Below, piece by piece: positions 54,039-64,000 of a DNA stretch of 64,000 bases. The stretch spans positions 55,288,364-55,352,363 of the forward strand of contig CM064492.1 in assembly GCA_032716605.1 (NCBI GenBank), written 5' to 3'. The stretch's first letter is position 1. The number at the start of each line of letters is the position of its first letter. Position numbers and translations under genes: made by a program. This stretch comes from Paralithodes platypus (Eukaryota > Arthropoda > Malacostraca > Decapoda > Lithodidae). Below the pieces are notes generated by a model. It saw nothing but the letters and a program-made list of their open reading frames with translations. It made no database searches and was not told where the DNA came from.

Positions 54039-54198
54039 AACCCCTTCTGTACCAGTACAGCAATACTAGCAATAATAAGGCTTCAAACTATCTCAACCAA
54101 CCCTTTTAACTTCCACAGATCCTTCCCAAGCTGCATAATATCGTTTAAATATAGCTTGAATAAAATCTAACACATTTCGCTGGTACTCCAAGGGTTAT
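54039..54198. mobile_element. P1-family MITE, shortened
   Basis: TTAA (54039) and TTAT (54195) flank CCCCTTCTGTACCAG and GCTGGTACTCCAAGGG. About 50 bp of the left arm are missing relative to other copies. Confidence 0.7.
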
Positions 54199-55534
54199 AT
54201 ATGGCTTTGTGCGACACTGGGATCTTTTAGCTAATTTTCGCTCACTGTATCTCGCCCAAGCACGACGAGTATGGGAGCGAGCGGAATGAGACTATTCTCA
54301 TTGAAAAAATCAGGTAAAATTCCTCCTATTAAAGTCTAGTATATTCACTTATGTACTCGGTGACCTTCACAGTGGTGGTGTCAATACTCTGTATCAGTCC
54401 TCACGGGCAGGCCTCGGAACGAGCATATTAATCTATCTATTTTCATCTTTCTACACTCGAGGTAACTCAATGAAATAACCCGTTACTATAGCCAATAACG
54501 TATTTACAAGACATTATGAGTTATGGCCTGCAAATTGAAACTAACTACACATTCTACCTGTTACATAAATTTAACAAAATGGAAGTGAACCTGTTCATGC
54601 CTCAATTTCAGCTTTCAAATCACATTTTGCTTGGACACACAACCTTTTATTACCAAGGTGTGCAGGATATTGATATTGCAAAGCGGGTGACGACTAGAAA
54701 CTATAGTCTGTTTCTTTTCAAATGGCGGTAAATTGCGAAGTTCCCATCAAGATTTCTCAGTTATTTTGATGATTTTGTAGTGAAATATGGTTTAAATTAT
54801 ATGAACTTGGTCTTAATATGATGCAGAGACACAGTTGTTTCCTATTTGTCCATTAAGTATCCAGAAATTAGCTGCTATGGGATTCAATTTACCGTCAGCT
54901 GAAAAGAGACAGAGTATAGGTAATAAGTGGAGCGGCTCGGTACTACCAAAGTCAGCTGGTAATACCAAAGCAAATCAAGAGGACGTCCACAGTAAACAGT
55001 ATTATTATGTATAAGTTACCAAGACATCAACTACAATGAAAGGGTTAAGGTTTTGGTGAAATCTACATATTTTTATAGGCAAGGGTTTTAGAGTTATTAT
55101 GAAGGATCATTACACAATTGAATCACCCATAAGGAAATAGGTGCAATAGTTGAGATAAGTAAATGGAAGAAAATTATGTGAACCTAAAATTATAGACTGT
55201 GCCCAGTAGTAGCAAAAGAAAAAATGCACTGAAAATCATTAGTCGAGTATAATTAATGAAAGGAGAAAATTATCAAGCAGCCCGATTATAAACTACACAA
55301 ATAAAAAGTAAAACAAAAAAGTAAAGGGAAAAATATGATTGCAGGAGCAGAGCGAATTAACAGGAACACACTAATAATTATGTACTGATATAAAATATAT
55401 AATAAATTAATCTTATGACAAATTTGTGAAATATCGAGGAAATATGACCAACTGTAAATAACATACATAATAATAAGACAGGATAATTCGTGCGCAATGA
55501 ACTAAGGTGAAATTTCTATTGAGATAACATTTAA
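54199..55534. other. Unassigned AT-rich sequence
   Basis: No gene, terminal repeat or tandem repeat is recognised in about 1.3 kb. The longest open frame (71 codons, 54516-54731) shows no family resemblance. Confidence 0.3.
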
Positions 55535-55908
55535 AGGGGAGATGGGCCGGTTTTCTGAACCGTTCTCCCCTTCATATTTAGCCCCATTAGTTTTCAGATG
55601 TTAAGATGCTTGCCCCATTAGTTAGTCGATTTTAAGACCTTTCGCCCCATTTCTTCGTCAATATTTAGACCTTTCGTGCTATTTAGATTTTGATTTTTTC
55701 CCTGGTGAACGATAGAGAGCCTTTAATGTTGGAAGAATCGGCCTTCGGCCGGGACATTTTCTACCGAAAAATGTACAAATTAAAATAGAAGGGGGATCTA
55801 ATGGATGTTGTTTTTGTTTTATTTGAGGGAGGTCTAGGGAGGAAACTAACAAAATAATTAATACATGAAAAAGTCGCCTAAAAAGTGAACCATCCCCCCT
55901 TAAAATAG
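55535..55908. mobile_element. P2-family MITE, inverted, near full length
   Basis: The left end is TTTAAAGGGGAGATGGG and the right end, inverted, is TTAAGGGGGGATGG. The interior has AAGACCTTTCGCCCCATTTC, GGCCTTCGGCCGGGACATTT and GGGAGGTCTAGGGAGGAAAC. Confidence 0.75.
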
Positions 55909-55914
55909 ACACAT

Positions 55915-56066
55915 ACCCTGTTCACTATAGGGAGGCCAGTAATCGTGACTCCTAACCTCTGTAGTTCAAAAAGGGCTGGAGCAAATGGGTTTTAAATGTC
56001 CACACCTCCCTGGTTAACTCTTCTCATATGGTAGCAATATTAGCTCGATTACTCTTGATTTTACTT
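55915..56066. mobile_element. M1-family MITE, inverted and truncated
   Basis: ATACCCTGTTC at the left, then CTCCTAACCTCTGTAGTTCA, AAAGGGCTGGAGCAAATGGG and TGGTAGCAATATTAGCTCGA match the inverse of 21889-22093. The right end is lost at the LINE junction. Confidence 0.6.
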
Positions 56067-56087
56067 ATAGAATCTATGTATGTTTGT

Positions 56088-56471
56088 ATGTCCTGTCTCC
56101 AATTATCTTTTTAATCTTTATTTATGATCTCCTCTACTGTACCTTTAGTCCTATCCACATATGCTAATGACTCTACCTTATACTTTTCAACTAATTTTTC
56201 ACATCAACCCATTATGCAAGCACTCCATAACTCACGTAAAAGGACCATAGAGCGCCCATCTTCCGATCTATCAATTATTTATGATTGGGGCAGAGAAAAT
56301 GGTGATACTTTCAACGTCTTCAAGACCCAATTTCTCCCTCTATCTCCCCATCGCAATCTTCCGCAAGACTATCAATTCTTCTTCAACAATATACAACTCA
56401 GCCCTTCGTCTTCTCTCAATATTCTAGGTGTATCTTTTTCATCTGACATTTCTTGGAAAGATCATATTACC
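56088..56471 (+). pseudogene. Jockey-like LINE RT, part 1 (left of the nested insertion)
   Basis: The frame resembles the RT palm: a VLSPIIFLIFI block, a frameshift near 56125, then STYANDSTLYFS where the usual YADD catalytic box reads YAND (second Asp changed). It continues DWGRENGDTFNVFKTQF, SSSLNILGVSFSSDISWKDH and stops at the LINE insertion at 56472. The 5' part of the element is missing. Confidence 0.85.
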
Positions 56472-57944
56472 TATCTATCTATCTATATATTGCCTGACGC
56501 CATGATCCCCGAAGGGGTGGCCACGAACGAACCGCCCCCATGCACTTCTGTCCCCTGTCAGTCGACGCCCCTCCTCCCAACCAGCACAACCTTCATTCAA
56601 ATACTTCCTCACTCCATCCTTCCACCTCTCCTTCGGTCTACCTCTCCCTCTCTGTCCTTCCATCTCGCTCTCGTACACCCTCTTAGTCATTCTCTCGCTT
56701 CCCATACGTTCCATATGGCCGAACCATCTCAAGTTGTTCCTTTTCACACTTTCCAGCACATCTACCTCCACACCACACCTCCTTCTTACTTCCTCAATCG
56801 TCTGTCTATCCCTCCATGTAACTCCGCACGCACTTCTCAAGTAACTCATTTCCACCGCTCTCACTCTAGGTCTGAGTCTCTCCACGAACGTCCATGCTTC
56901 GCTTCCGTAAGTTGGTGTCGGGATTACCACACTGTCATGCAAGGACTTCTTCACTTCCATACTGACCACTCTATTTCTTGTTACTGCTTTCAACGTTCCT
57001 ACAACCCTCTTCCCCTGTTGCACCCTCTCCCACACTTCTTCATCCACAGTCCCATCTTTACACAACACACTGCCCAGATACTTAATAGAGCTGACGATCT
57101 CCATAGCCTGACTGTTCAACTTCACCTCACTCTCTGTGACTTCACCCCTTTCGAAGACCATAACCTTGGTTTGCCCCGCATTTACCTTCAAACTACGTTT
57201 TTCGCACACTGTTCCAAACTCATTTACCAGACCCTTCAACTCCCATGCATTATCGCTCATCAGAACTGAGTCATCCGCAAACAGCAGTATAGGCAGCTTC
57301 CAATCATTTCCCTCCCTTTTCAGCGATACGCCTTCATCCACTGCTCTTCCTAGTATTTCTTTTGTGACTCCATCCATATATACAGTAAAAAGCCACAGGG
57401 ACATCACACACCCTGTTTCAACCCAACATTCAGGTCAAAGAACTCGCTCTGCTCATTCTCCACACGTACTGCCGCCTTTGCACCCTCATACATGCTCTTC
57501 ACTGCTTTCAGCAACTTGCCATCTACTCCGTATATTGTAAGTATTTTCCACATGCCTTCTCTATCCACTCGGTCATAGGCCTTCTCCAAGTCCATAAAGG
57601 CAACATACACCTTTTGTTGCTTCTCCAGATATTTCTCCACAACACAATTCAGGGTAAAAATCTGATCTACACATCCTCTTCCCTTCCTAAAAAACCTCCC
57701 TGCTCGTCGCCTATCCATTTCTCCGTTCTCACTCTCACTCTCTCAATCACTACCCTACTCTACACCTTCCCTACTACGCTTAAAAGACATATTCCTCGGT
57801 GGTTACCACACACTCCTATTTCCCCTTTGCCATTATATAGGGTGACTATTATGCCAGTCTTCCAGTCATCGGGTGCATTCCCCTTCTTCATGCTAGTTTG
57901 CACATTTTCCATACCCATTCGATCACTATCTCACCACCATACCT
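56472..57944 (-). mobile_element. 5'-truncated RTE-like LINE nested in the jockey-like LINE
   Basis: The flanks CATATTACC (56463-56471) and CATTTTACC (57945-57953) form a 9-bp target duplication with one mismatch. The minus-strand 3' tail is (GATA)n. Coding covers the RT: GNHRGICLLSVVGKV, GRGCVDQIFTL, FMDLEKAYDRVDREG (first catalytic Asp), a 1-nt frameshift near 57405, then VYMDGV, LLFADDSVLMSDN (catalytic FADD), KYLGSVLCKDG, NNLRWFGHMERM and GRGRPKERWKDGVRKYL. Stops occur in the N-terminal part. Related to, but divergent from, the LINE at 36318-37503. Confidence 0.9.
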
Positions 57945-58560
57945 CATTTTACCACTATTGCTAAAACAGCATCCCAATCGTCTATGGGATCTTCACCCCC
58001 GCACAGCTTCTTGCTCTGTATTGAGGTACAGTGCGCCCCTGTATTGAGTATTGTTCGCATGTGTGGGGAGGCTCCACCCATACCGAACTTCTCGAAAGCG
58101 TAGAGTCCAAAGCATTTCGTCTTATCATGTCACTTCCTCTTACTAGTTTCCTACAATCGCTTTCTACACGCCGCGATGTTGCATCTCTTTTACTCTACTA
58201 TCGCTATTACAACAATCAGTGTTCTTCAGAGCTCTCTAAGTGCATACGCCCTCCCTTTCGGAGAGTGCGAGACACTCTCCTTTCAACACAGTCCCACTCC
58301 TATGCTGTCCAGGTCTCCAACCCAAGAATTAGCAACATTTCTCAGTCTTTCATTTCTACTCATCAAGTGAACTCTGGAACTCTCTCCCTCAATTAATCTT
58401 TCCTTCATTTTATGACTTAAACTGCTTTAAACTTTGTGTGTCCAGGTATTTTGACCCCAACGTCCCTTGAATTTGGCCCTGTCACTCTTTCGGCTTTGGG
58501 GAAGACACTCATTACAGGCAATCTGTCTTTTGTCCTTCACAGATATAGACAAAACTAAAA
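57945..58560 (+). pseudogene. Jockey-like LINE RT, part 2, and 3' UTR
   Basis: After the nested insertion, sequence resumes with IAKTAS-like and FTPAQLLALY-like residues in shifting frames. It then runs RPCIEYCSHVWGGSTHTELL, ESVESKAFRLI and LLYYRYYNNQCSSELSKCI, the typical C-terminal region, to a stop at 58396. The 3' UTR carries TTTGTGTGTCCAGGTATTTT and GGCCCTGTCACTCTTTCGGC. Confidence 0.85.
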
Positions 58561-58569
58561 TGTATATAC

Positions 58570-58645
58570 GGTATATACTCAGGCACATACTCTATAGCTG
58601 AGGGTGGCTGACTCGAGACAGAGCCCGAACAGAAATAACATTTAA
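58570..58645 (-). repeat. RTE-like LINE 3'-end fragment
   Basis: On the plus strand ACTCAGGCACATACTCTATA, GGTGGCTGACTCGAGACAGA and GCCCGAACAG resemble the 3' end of the LINE at 36318. Confidence 0.45.
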
Positions 58646-58985
58646 AGTTCCAATTCTTAGGGTTCGGGATCACTTTCGATTTCCCTCGCCTCTTTTTCTG
58701 TTTCGTCTAGTTACTCTAGAGTCTAGTAGGTGAATTTTACAAGGGGAGGAGGATTCCTAGCCACCCGCCCCTGAAGTAGGAAACGTAGTAAAGGAAAAAA
58801 TACAGACAGAAACGACTAAGGTTGGGTAGAGCACCAAACCTCACTCTGGACAGGACCAGCCCTCACCAGAGTCTATACTTAAAATATCTGACCTACTTAT
58901 AATGAATGTGAGATACAAAGTGAGGAGATACAAGTTCCATGAAAACAGTTAATTTCCATATATCACCAAAACAAGACATTTAGTA
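58646..58985. other. Unassigned sequence
   Basis: No feature is recognised. Confidence 0.3.
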
Positions 58986-58989
58986 GGAA

Positions 58990-59200
58990 ATTATATAATT
59001 TGGCTCTATTCCATTCACCCAGTAAACTATGGAACGCCCATATGATCTTTCCTCCAGCTTACGATTTGTGTCTCTATAAATTTCGTCGGTCCAGACATTT
59101 TGATTTTAACATATCTTGCATTTGACTTTTTATCTCTTTCAATCTAAAGGGATATTCTATACAAGGAATATTGCCTTTTGCTTGGTTCTTACACATAGAA
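58990..59200 (+). repeat. Jockey-like LINE 3' fragment, divergent
   Basis: ATTCACCCAGTAAACTATGG, CGTCGGTCCAGACATTTTGA and ACAAGGAATATTGCCTTTTG follow the order of the family's C-terminus and 3' UTR but are diverged. Confidence 0.5.
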
Positions 59201-59338
59201 ACATAGGACAGCTGAAAGAATAGACTTTATGGTAAAGCAATGTGATGAAAGAGAGAGAGAGAGAGGAACCCCCCCGTAAACTAAGTAAGAGAGGGCAAGA
59301 AAAGAATAGAAACCGAGGTCTGTAACCCCTTGAGAGAA

Positions 59339-59341
59339 AGT

Positions 59342-59381
<40 letters not shown>
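59339..59381. repeat. (GT)n microsatellite
   Basis: A GT run of about 40 bp. Confidence 0.9.
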
Positions 59382-59384
<3 letters not shown>

Positions 59385-59831
59385 CTGTATATAGTTCTAT
59401 ACACACGTCAGTATGTGTGTTCGATTTCATATTTTCTGTAGCAGATACAGTATGTGTGTGCATGTATGATTTCTTATTTTCTTTAGCATAGATACGAATC
59501 AATTATATTGTTTACATGCCGCAATAAGAATAATATTTAATATCCAAACTGGGAGAAGTGTACATAAAATGAGAGTTCACAATCATAATACTGGTGATTT
59601 AACTAAGGTAGTGCAGACAGTCAAGTAAATGAGAAAACCTAGATGGTACTTGTGCCTCTTTGGACAGTCAGGTAAGTGAGATACCTGGCTAGTCTTTTGT
59701 GGGTCTTTGAAATTATGTATGCAAGTAATTTCGTACTCTAACTATTCGAAAAATCTATTATTGGAAACTTTGAATGGCCTAAAATGCAATAATTATTGGG
59801 TTAATGCTTAACATTATGATGTATTGTAGTT

Positions 59832-60090
59832 ATTCTTTCCTCCATCCTATGACTTAAATTGCTTTAAGCTTCATGTGTCCAGGCATACTGACCCCAACGT
59901 CTCTTGAATTAGGCCCTGTCACTCTTGTGGCTTTGGGGGAAATACTCGTTACAGGTAACCTGCCTTTTATCTCCTTCATACACATAGAAAACAAAGTAGT
60001 AGTAATAGTAGCAGCAGCAGTAGTAGTAGTAATAGTAGTAGAAGTTGTAGTTGTAGTATTAGTAGTAATAGTAGTAGTAGTAGTAAGAAT
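59832..60090 (+). repeat. Jockey-like LINE 3' UTR ending in (AGT)n
   Basis: CTTCATGTGTCCAGGCATAC and GGCCCTGTCACTCTTGTGGC to CACATAGAAAACAAAGT, directly followed by an AGTAGTAGT run (60000-60090). Confidence 0.65.
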
Positions 60091-60158
60091 ATTATGTTTT
60101 AACTGGCGGTAAATTGCTCTGTCCTTATCTTTATTACTCAACTATTACAATGATTTTG

Positions 60159-60349
60159 TAGCCAAATAAGTGATGTCGCGACATCAAGTATATTTCGTTC
60201 AATAATTGGTATCAGCACTATCTAAATTTGATTTCATCGTTTCGAGTGTGATAAATTTCCTATCCTTACACACCCTATTCAATATTAATACAGCACACTG
60301 CGAGCAAAACGAAATGACAGCGGAGGCACGACTTATTTGGCCAATCGTA
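60159..60349. mobile_element. Mariner-type MITE, family M2, second copy
   Basis: It is collinear with 27694-27902 (GCCAAATAAGTGATGTCGCG ... CACGACTTATTTGGCCAATC). The first six bases of the left end are lost. TA is present at the right edge. Confidence 0.8.
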
Positions 60350-60599
60350 CCAACGACTTAATACTTCTATTATATCCCAGTAAATATCGAACAGACAGCT
60401 GCTAGAGGATCGTATTTATCGTCAGCTGAAAGGAAAACACTAGCCCGACGCAGTGAGAGCACAGTGAGAGCACACGGGTTGGTTGAGCTCCTCAAAAGAG
60501 GGGATTTTCGGAGGGGTATCGTGGGGCTAAGTGACCCATATACGTATCAGAAGATCGGCGATGATGCGGTGTTTCGGCACATAGTAAACAGAACGTGGT
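60350..60599. other. Unassigned sequence upstream of a possible 5' exon
   Basis: No repeat family is recognised. It is less AT-rich than the surroundings, with a GCAGTGAGAGCACAGTGAGA short duplication at 60450. Confidence 0.3.
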
Positions 60600-60945
60600 T
60601 TCTTGTTTAAACATCGCCCACAAAGCATATTTAGTTTAATCTTGAGAGTGTTATTACCAGTATCAGTGAGGGGACAAGGAGCCGTCAGGCACTAGCCCAG
60701 CCCTGTCCAGGCACCATAAACCTCCAGCAGTAACCACAAGGTGAGTAAAGTAACCGTTTATAGGGCAGGCAGTTTCACCCTTATGGTTCCCCATAATATA
60801 TCTTCCATCTACCCCAAGAACCTGACCCTCGGTCTTTCAACTTCTCAAACAATTCTAACCATTATGAAGTACTTGCTATAAGGTCCATTTTGATTTCCCT
60901 CTCTCTAACCATTTAGGAAATACTTGCTACAAGGTTAATTTTCAT

Positions 60946-61746
<801 letters not shown>

Positions 61747-62124
61747 GGTTTCTGAAACAAGGGAGACATGGCAGAGATGGAAGCACCACGGGAAGATCAG
61801 GAGGTCGGCTTGGTAGAGGCAGAGGAACGGATAATCTTGGAAGACTATGGCCTAGCAGATACTAAGTGTTTTAAGTGCGGAAAAACCAATGCAAGAAAGA
61901 ATTCGCGAAAATGTTCCGGCTGTCTTAGATCTATTCATCTATCTTGTGCTAAGCCGACAAAGAAAACATCAGGAGAACAACCAAACTTTCCCCCCTGTCT
62001 GCATCGCCAAGACCGGAACGACACATTAACCCCATCAATAATAACTATAAACCTGTCCTTTTTCCCTGTGCCTCCTCTAGGACAGAGAGCACTTAGAAAG
62101 TGGTTAGGTATCAATGCCAGGTAA
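61747..62124 (+). CDS. ORF with incomplete PHD-like zinc finger, possibly an exon
   Basis: ATG at 61768 in good context (GAGACATGG) opens 118 codons. Residues 34-60 show CFKCGKTN ... KCSGC ... IHLSC, giving CX2CXnCX2CX4HX2C, the first six ligands of a PHD-type finger. One more Cys follows (FPPC) but the last ligand is missing. The ORF stop is formed by GTAAGG directly after ATGCCAG (62121), a consensus splice donor, and TTTCCCAG at 61746 is a good acceptor. A coding exon of about 61747-62120 is therefore possible, joined to a 5' exon ending at the AAG/GTGAGT donor at 60740. An alternative is a LINE ORF1, which can also carry PHD fingers. Function is not known. Confidence 0.4.
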
Positions 62125-63094
62125 GGGAAGTTATCTCAACCTCCCATCCTGGAGGCTTTCTGGCTCCAAAGGTAATCCCTGGCCCTACTGAGGTGACTAG
62201 ACCTCCTGCAGTGTTTCCTGACCTGCCTTAACTGCAATGGCTAATCCCGAAGGTAATAATCTAGGTGCTTCCTGGCCCTAGATTACCTGACAGTGAATTC
62301 TGTTCAGGCAGTGACCTAGAGTGCTCCCTGGCCTCTTGGTAGCTTGTACATAAGCTTTCAGACCCCCTTTACCATAATTAATTCCAATCAGTTTGCCAAT
62401 TAAACCTTCACACGCTATCCATAACCTGATTATTCATCTATAGGTATACTGTTACATGTTTGTCTGACTCCTAAGTTACCAAACTGCTGCATACTTATAG
62501 GTGAAGAGCTCTGCCAAACACAAAACTTACACTACTCTCCAGCTAGCTATTCCTCACATAATTAAGTCTATCTAGGAGTTCATATAATTGTATATATACT
62601 TGTATGTCCTATTGATACTTTATACTTGCAATTATTATCCAATATATCTGTGGATGATTATCTATGCATTGTTTGATGTAAATAATAAATATGCATACCA
62701 ACCAATATAAACTTAAATAATAAACTTGTACACTTTACTCTTGTATTATTTCAACACCTCCCCCTTGCTACATCGGGACCCCGCAACATACGGTAAAGTT
62801 TACTTAACTATCTCTAATAGAAGTTGGTATCTTAGTAACCTCTGTTATCATACTTATTAACCCACTCACTCACATTATCTCTCTCTCCAGTGCCATAGAT
62901 AAAGGCGTGAAAAGAGTGCTATACATGGCAAGAGGTAGCTGTATATATATAGGATATACAGTTGTTGCTTGATTTCCTTTGTACTTCACGCTTGTCTTAC
63001 CGTTGTTTTCGTCACACCATCCTATCGACTTCCTTGATTCCTTGTTCTAACTGTTTTGTCTGCTCTCAAAAGACTGACCATTGCTGTGGGAATG
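62125..63094. other. Unassigned, with an LTR-like edge near 62756
   Basis: TTTCAACA ends at 62756 and is followed by CCTCCCCCTTGCT. On the minus strand this reads as a purine tract followed by TGTTGAAATA, like a polypurine tract and LTR start. No partner LTR was found. The rest shows no feature. Confidence 0.3.
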
Positions 63095-63217
63095 AAATGG
63101 GTAAAGACTATCTCAATTAACCCTCTGACTTCCACATACCCTTCCTAATCTGAATAAAATCGTTTAACAATAGCCAGAATAGACTGTCAAAAGGCGTCCT
63201 AATCCTCAAGGGGTTAA
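63095..63217. mobile_element. P1-family MITE, right half
   Basis: GACTATCTCAATTAACCCTC, TAGCCAGAATAGACTGTCAA and TCCTCAAGGGG then TTAA (63214-63217). The left half is missing. Confidence 0.65.
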
Positions 63218-63394
63218 CATCTGAGCTTACATTATAATTGTATGCGGTTTTCGGTATTAAAGAGAAAATATATATATACTATAGTCATAGCACATCACCT
63301 CAGTCTGCTTCTTTACCATCATCCATCACCACGCCCACTGTCACACCCACCTACTGTATATATCAGTCCCCTCTCTCTACTCTCCGTTTTTTGT

Positions 63395-64000
63395 GTATGT
63401 CTCATCTCCTCATCTTCCGTTTTCTATTCCTATATTTATTCGGGCACTTCTCATATTTCCCTTTTCGAAGTACACCTCCTCTCCTCTTCTCCCATTACCT
63501 ATTCCCGTATTATTCGGGCACTTCTTATATTTCCCTTTTTGAAGTAAACCTCCTCTCTTCATCTCTCATTTTGTATTTGCTACTCCCATATTTTGTTCTC
63601 GCACTTCTCATATTTCACTTATCGAAGTACACCTCTTCTCATCTCCCATTCCCCCATTTCCTATTCCCTTATTTATTCTGTCACTTCTTATATTTCACTT
63701 TTCGAAGCATACCTCATCTACTCTTCTCTAATTTTCTATCCCCACATTTATTCTGGCACTTCTAATATTTTCATTTTAGAAGTACTCCTCCATCTCCTCA
63801 GCTTCCGTGTGTTTCTCTATTCCCATATTTATTCTCACACTTCTCATATTTTCCTTTTCTAAGTACACCGTCTCTCCTCATCTCCCATATCATATTCCTT
63901 TTTTTATTATCTCACTTATAATGTTTCCCATTTCGAAGCACACCTCCACCTCTCATCTCCGTTTCTCTTATTACTCTTTCAATATATTTTCACTCAACTT
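63395..64000. repeat. ~70-bp pyrimidine-rich minisatellite running off the window
   Basis: Units carry GGGCACTTCTCATATTTCCC, TTTTCGAAGTACACCTCC and CTCATCTCCCATT with CTATTCCCATATTTATTC. At least eight degenerate copies. Serine/leucine-rich open frames here are compositional. Confidence 0.8.

Noticed and set aside
56475..57269. Right part of the long plus-strand frame 56124-57269
   Set aside because: Past 56471 it reads antisense to the nested RTE-like LINE; only the first ~115 codons are jockey-like RT.

Overview
This is a eukaryotic, repeat-dominated window with no convincing intact host gene. The mix of elements suggests an arthropod, most likely a decapod crustacean: Ty3/gypsy elements of two lineages, jockey-like, CR1-like and RTE-like LINEs, tRNA-derived SINEs, many small TTAA- and TA-flanked DNA elements, long (TA)n/(TC)n microsatellites and strand-biased minisatellites. 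That assignment is an inference from element content, not from a host marker gene.

Layout. 229-6265 is a ~541-bp satellite array (about 11 units) with its left edge visible. 6266-9894 is a compact gypsy element on the minus strand with 346-bp LTRs; it abuts the array and has lost gag and the RT core, yet keeps one open frame with a complete integrase. 9.9-17.6 kb and 22.9-24.3 kb hold LINE fragments, TTAA elements, SINEs and repeated copies of a composite repeat (conserved head, poly-C, GTGCCCC hairpin, AGT/GAT-rich body). 20122-21585 holds a broken, possibly lineage-specific open reading frame for a disordered protein. 24.3-28.9 kb is strongly pyrimidine-biased with embedded MITEs. 30500-31352 is a 17-bp satellite that is open in all three plus frames.

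32613-44844 is the most informative locus: a Gmr1-like Ty3/gypsy element on the minus strand in which integrase lies upstream of reverse transcriptase. It has 1.44-kb LTRs and was hit in series. A 3-kb TTAA-flanked element sits in the RT frame, that element carries a hAT element with a perfect 8-bp target duplication, and the hAT carries a LINE with an 11-bp target duplication. Separately, a 442-bp TTAA element sits in one LTR while the other LTR preserves the empty site. A divergent second copy of part of the RT lies downstream of RNase H.

44.8-55 kb holds a mariner-type TIR element, a SINE, a 178-bp palindrome with a hammerhead-ribozyme-like core, a probable 1.84-kb solo LTR and more MITEs. 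56088-58560 is a jockey-like LINE split by an RTE-like LINE inserted in the opposite orientation. 60.6-62.1 kb has a weak candidate for a real spliced gene (possible 5' exon, ORF with an incomplete PHD-like finger, good splice sites). The window ends in a ~70-bp pyrimidine-rich minisatellite.

No rRNA, genuine tRNA or CRISPR was found. Boundaries given by terminal repeats and target duplications are exact to within a few bases; boundaries of decayed fragments are approximate.
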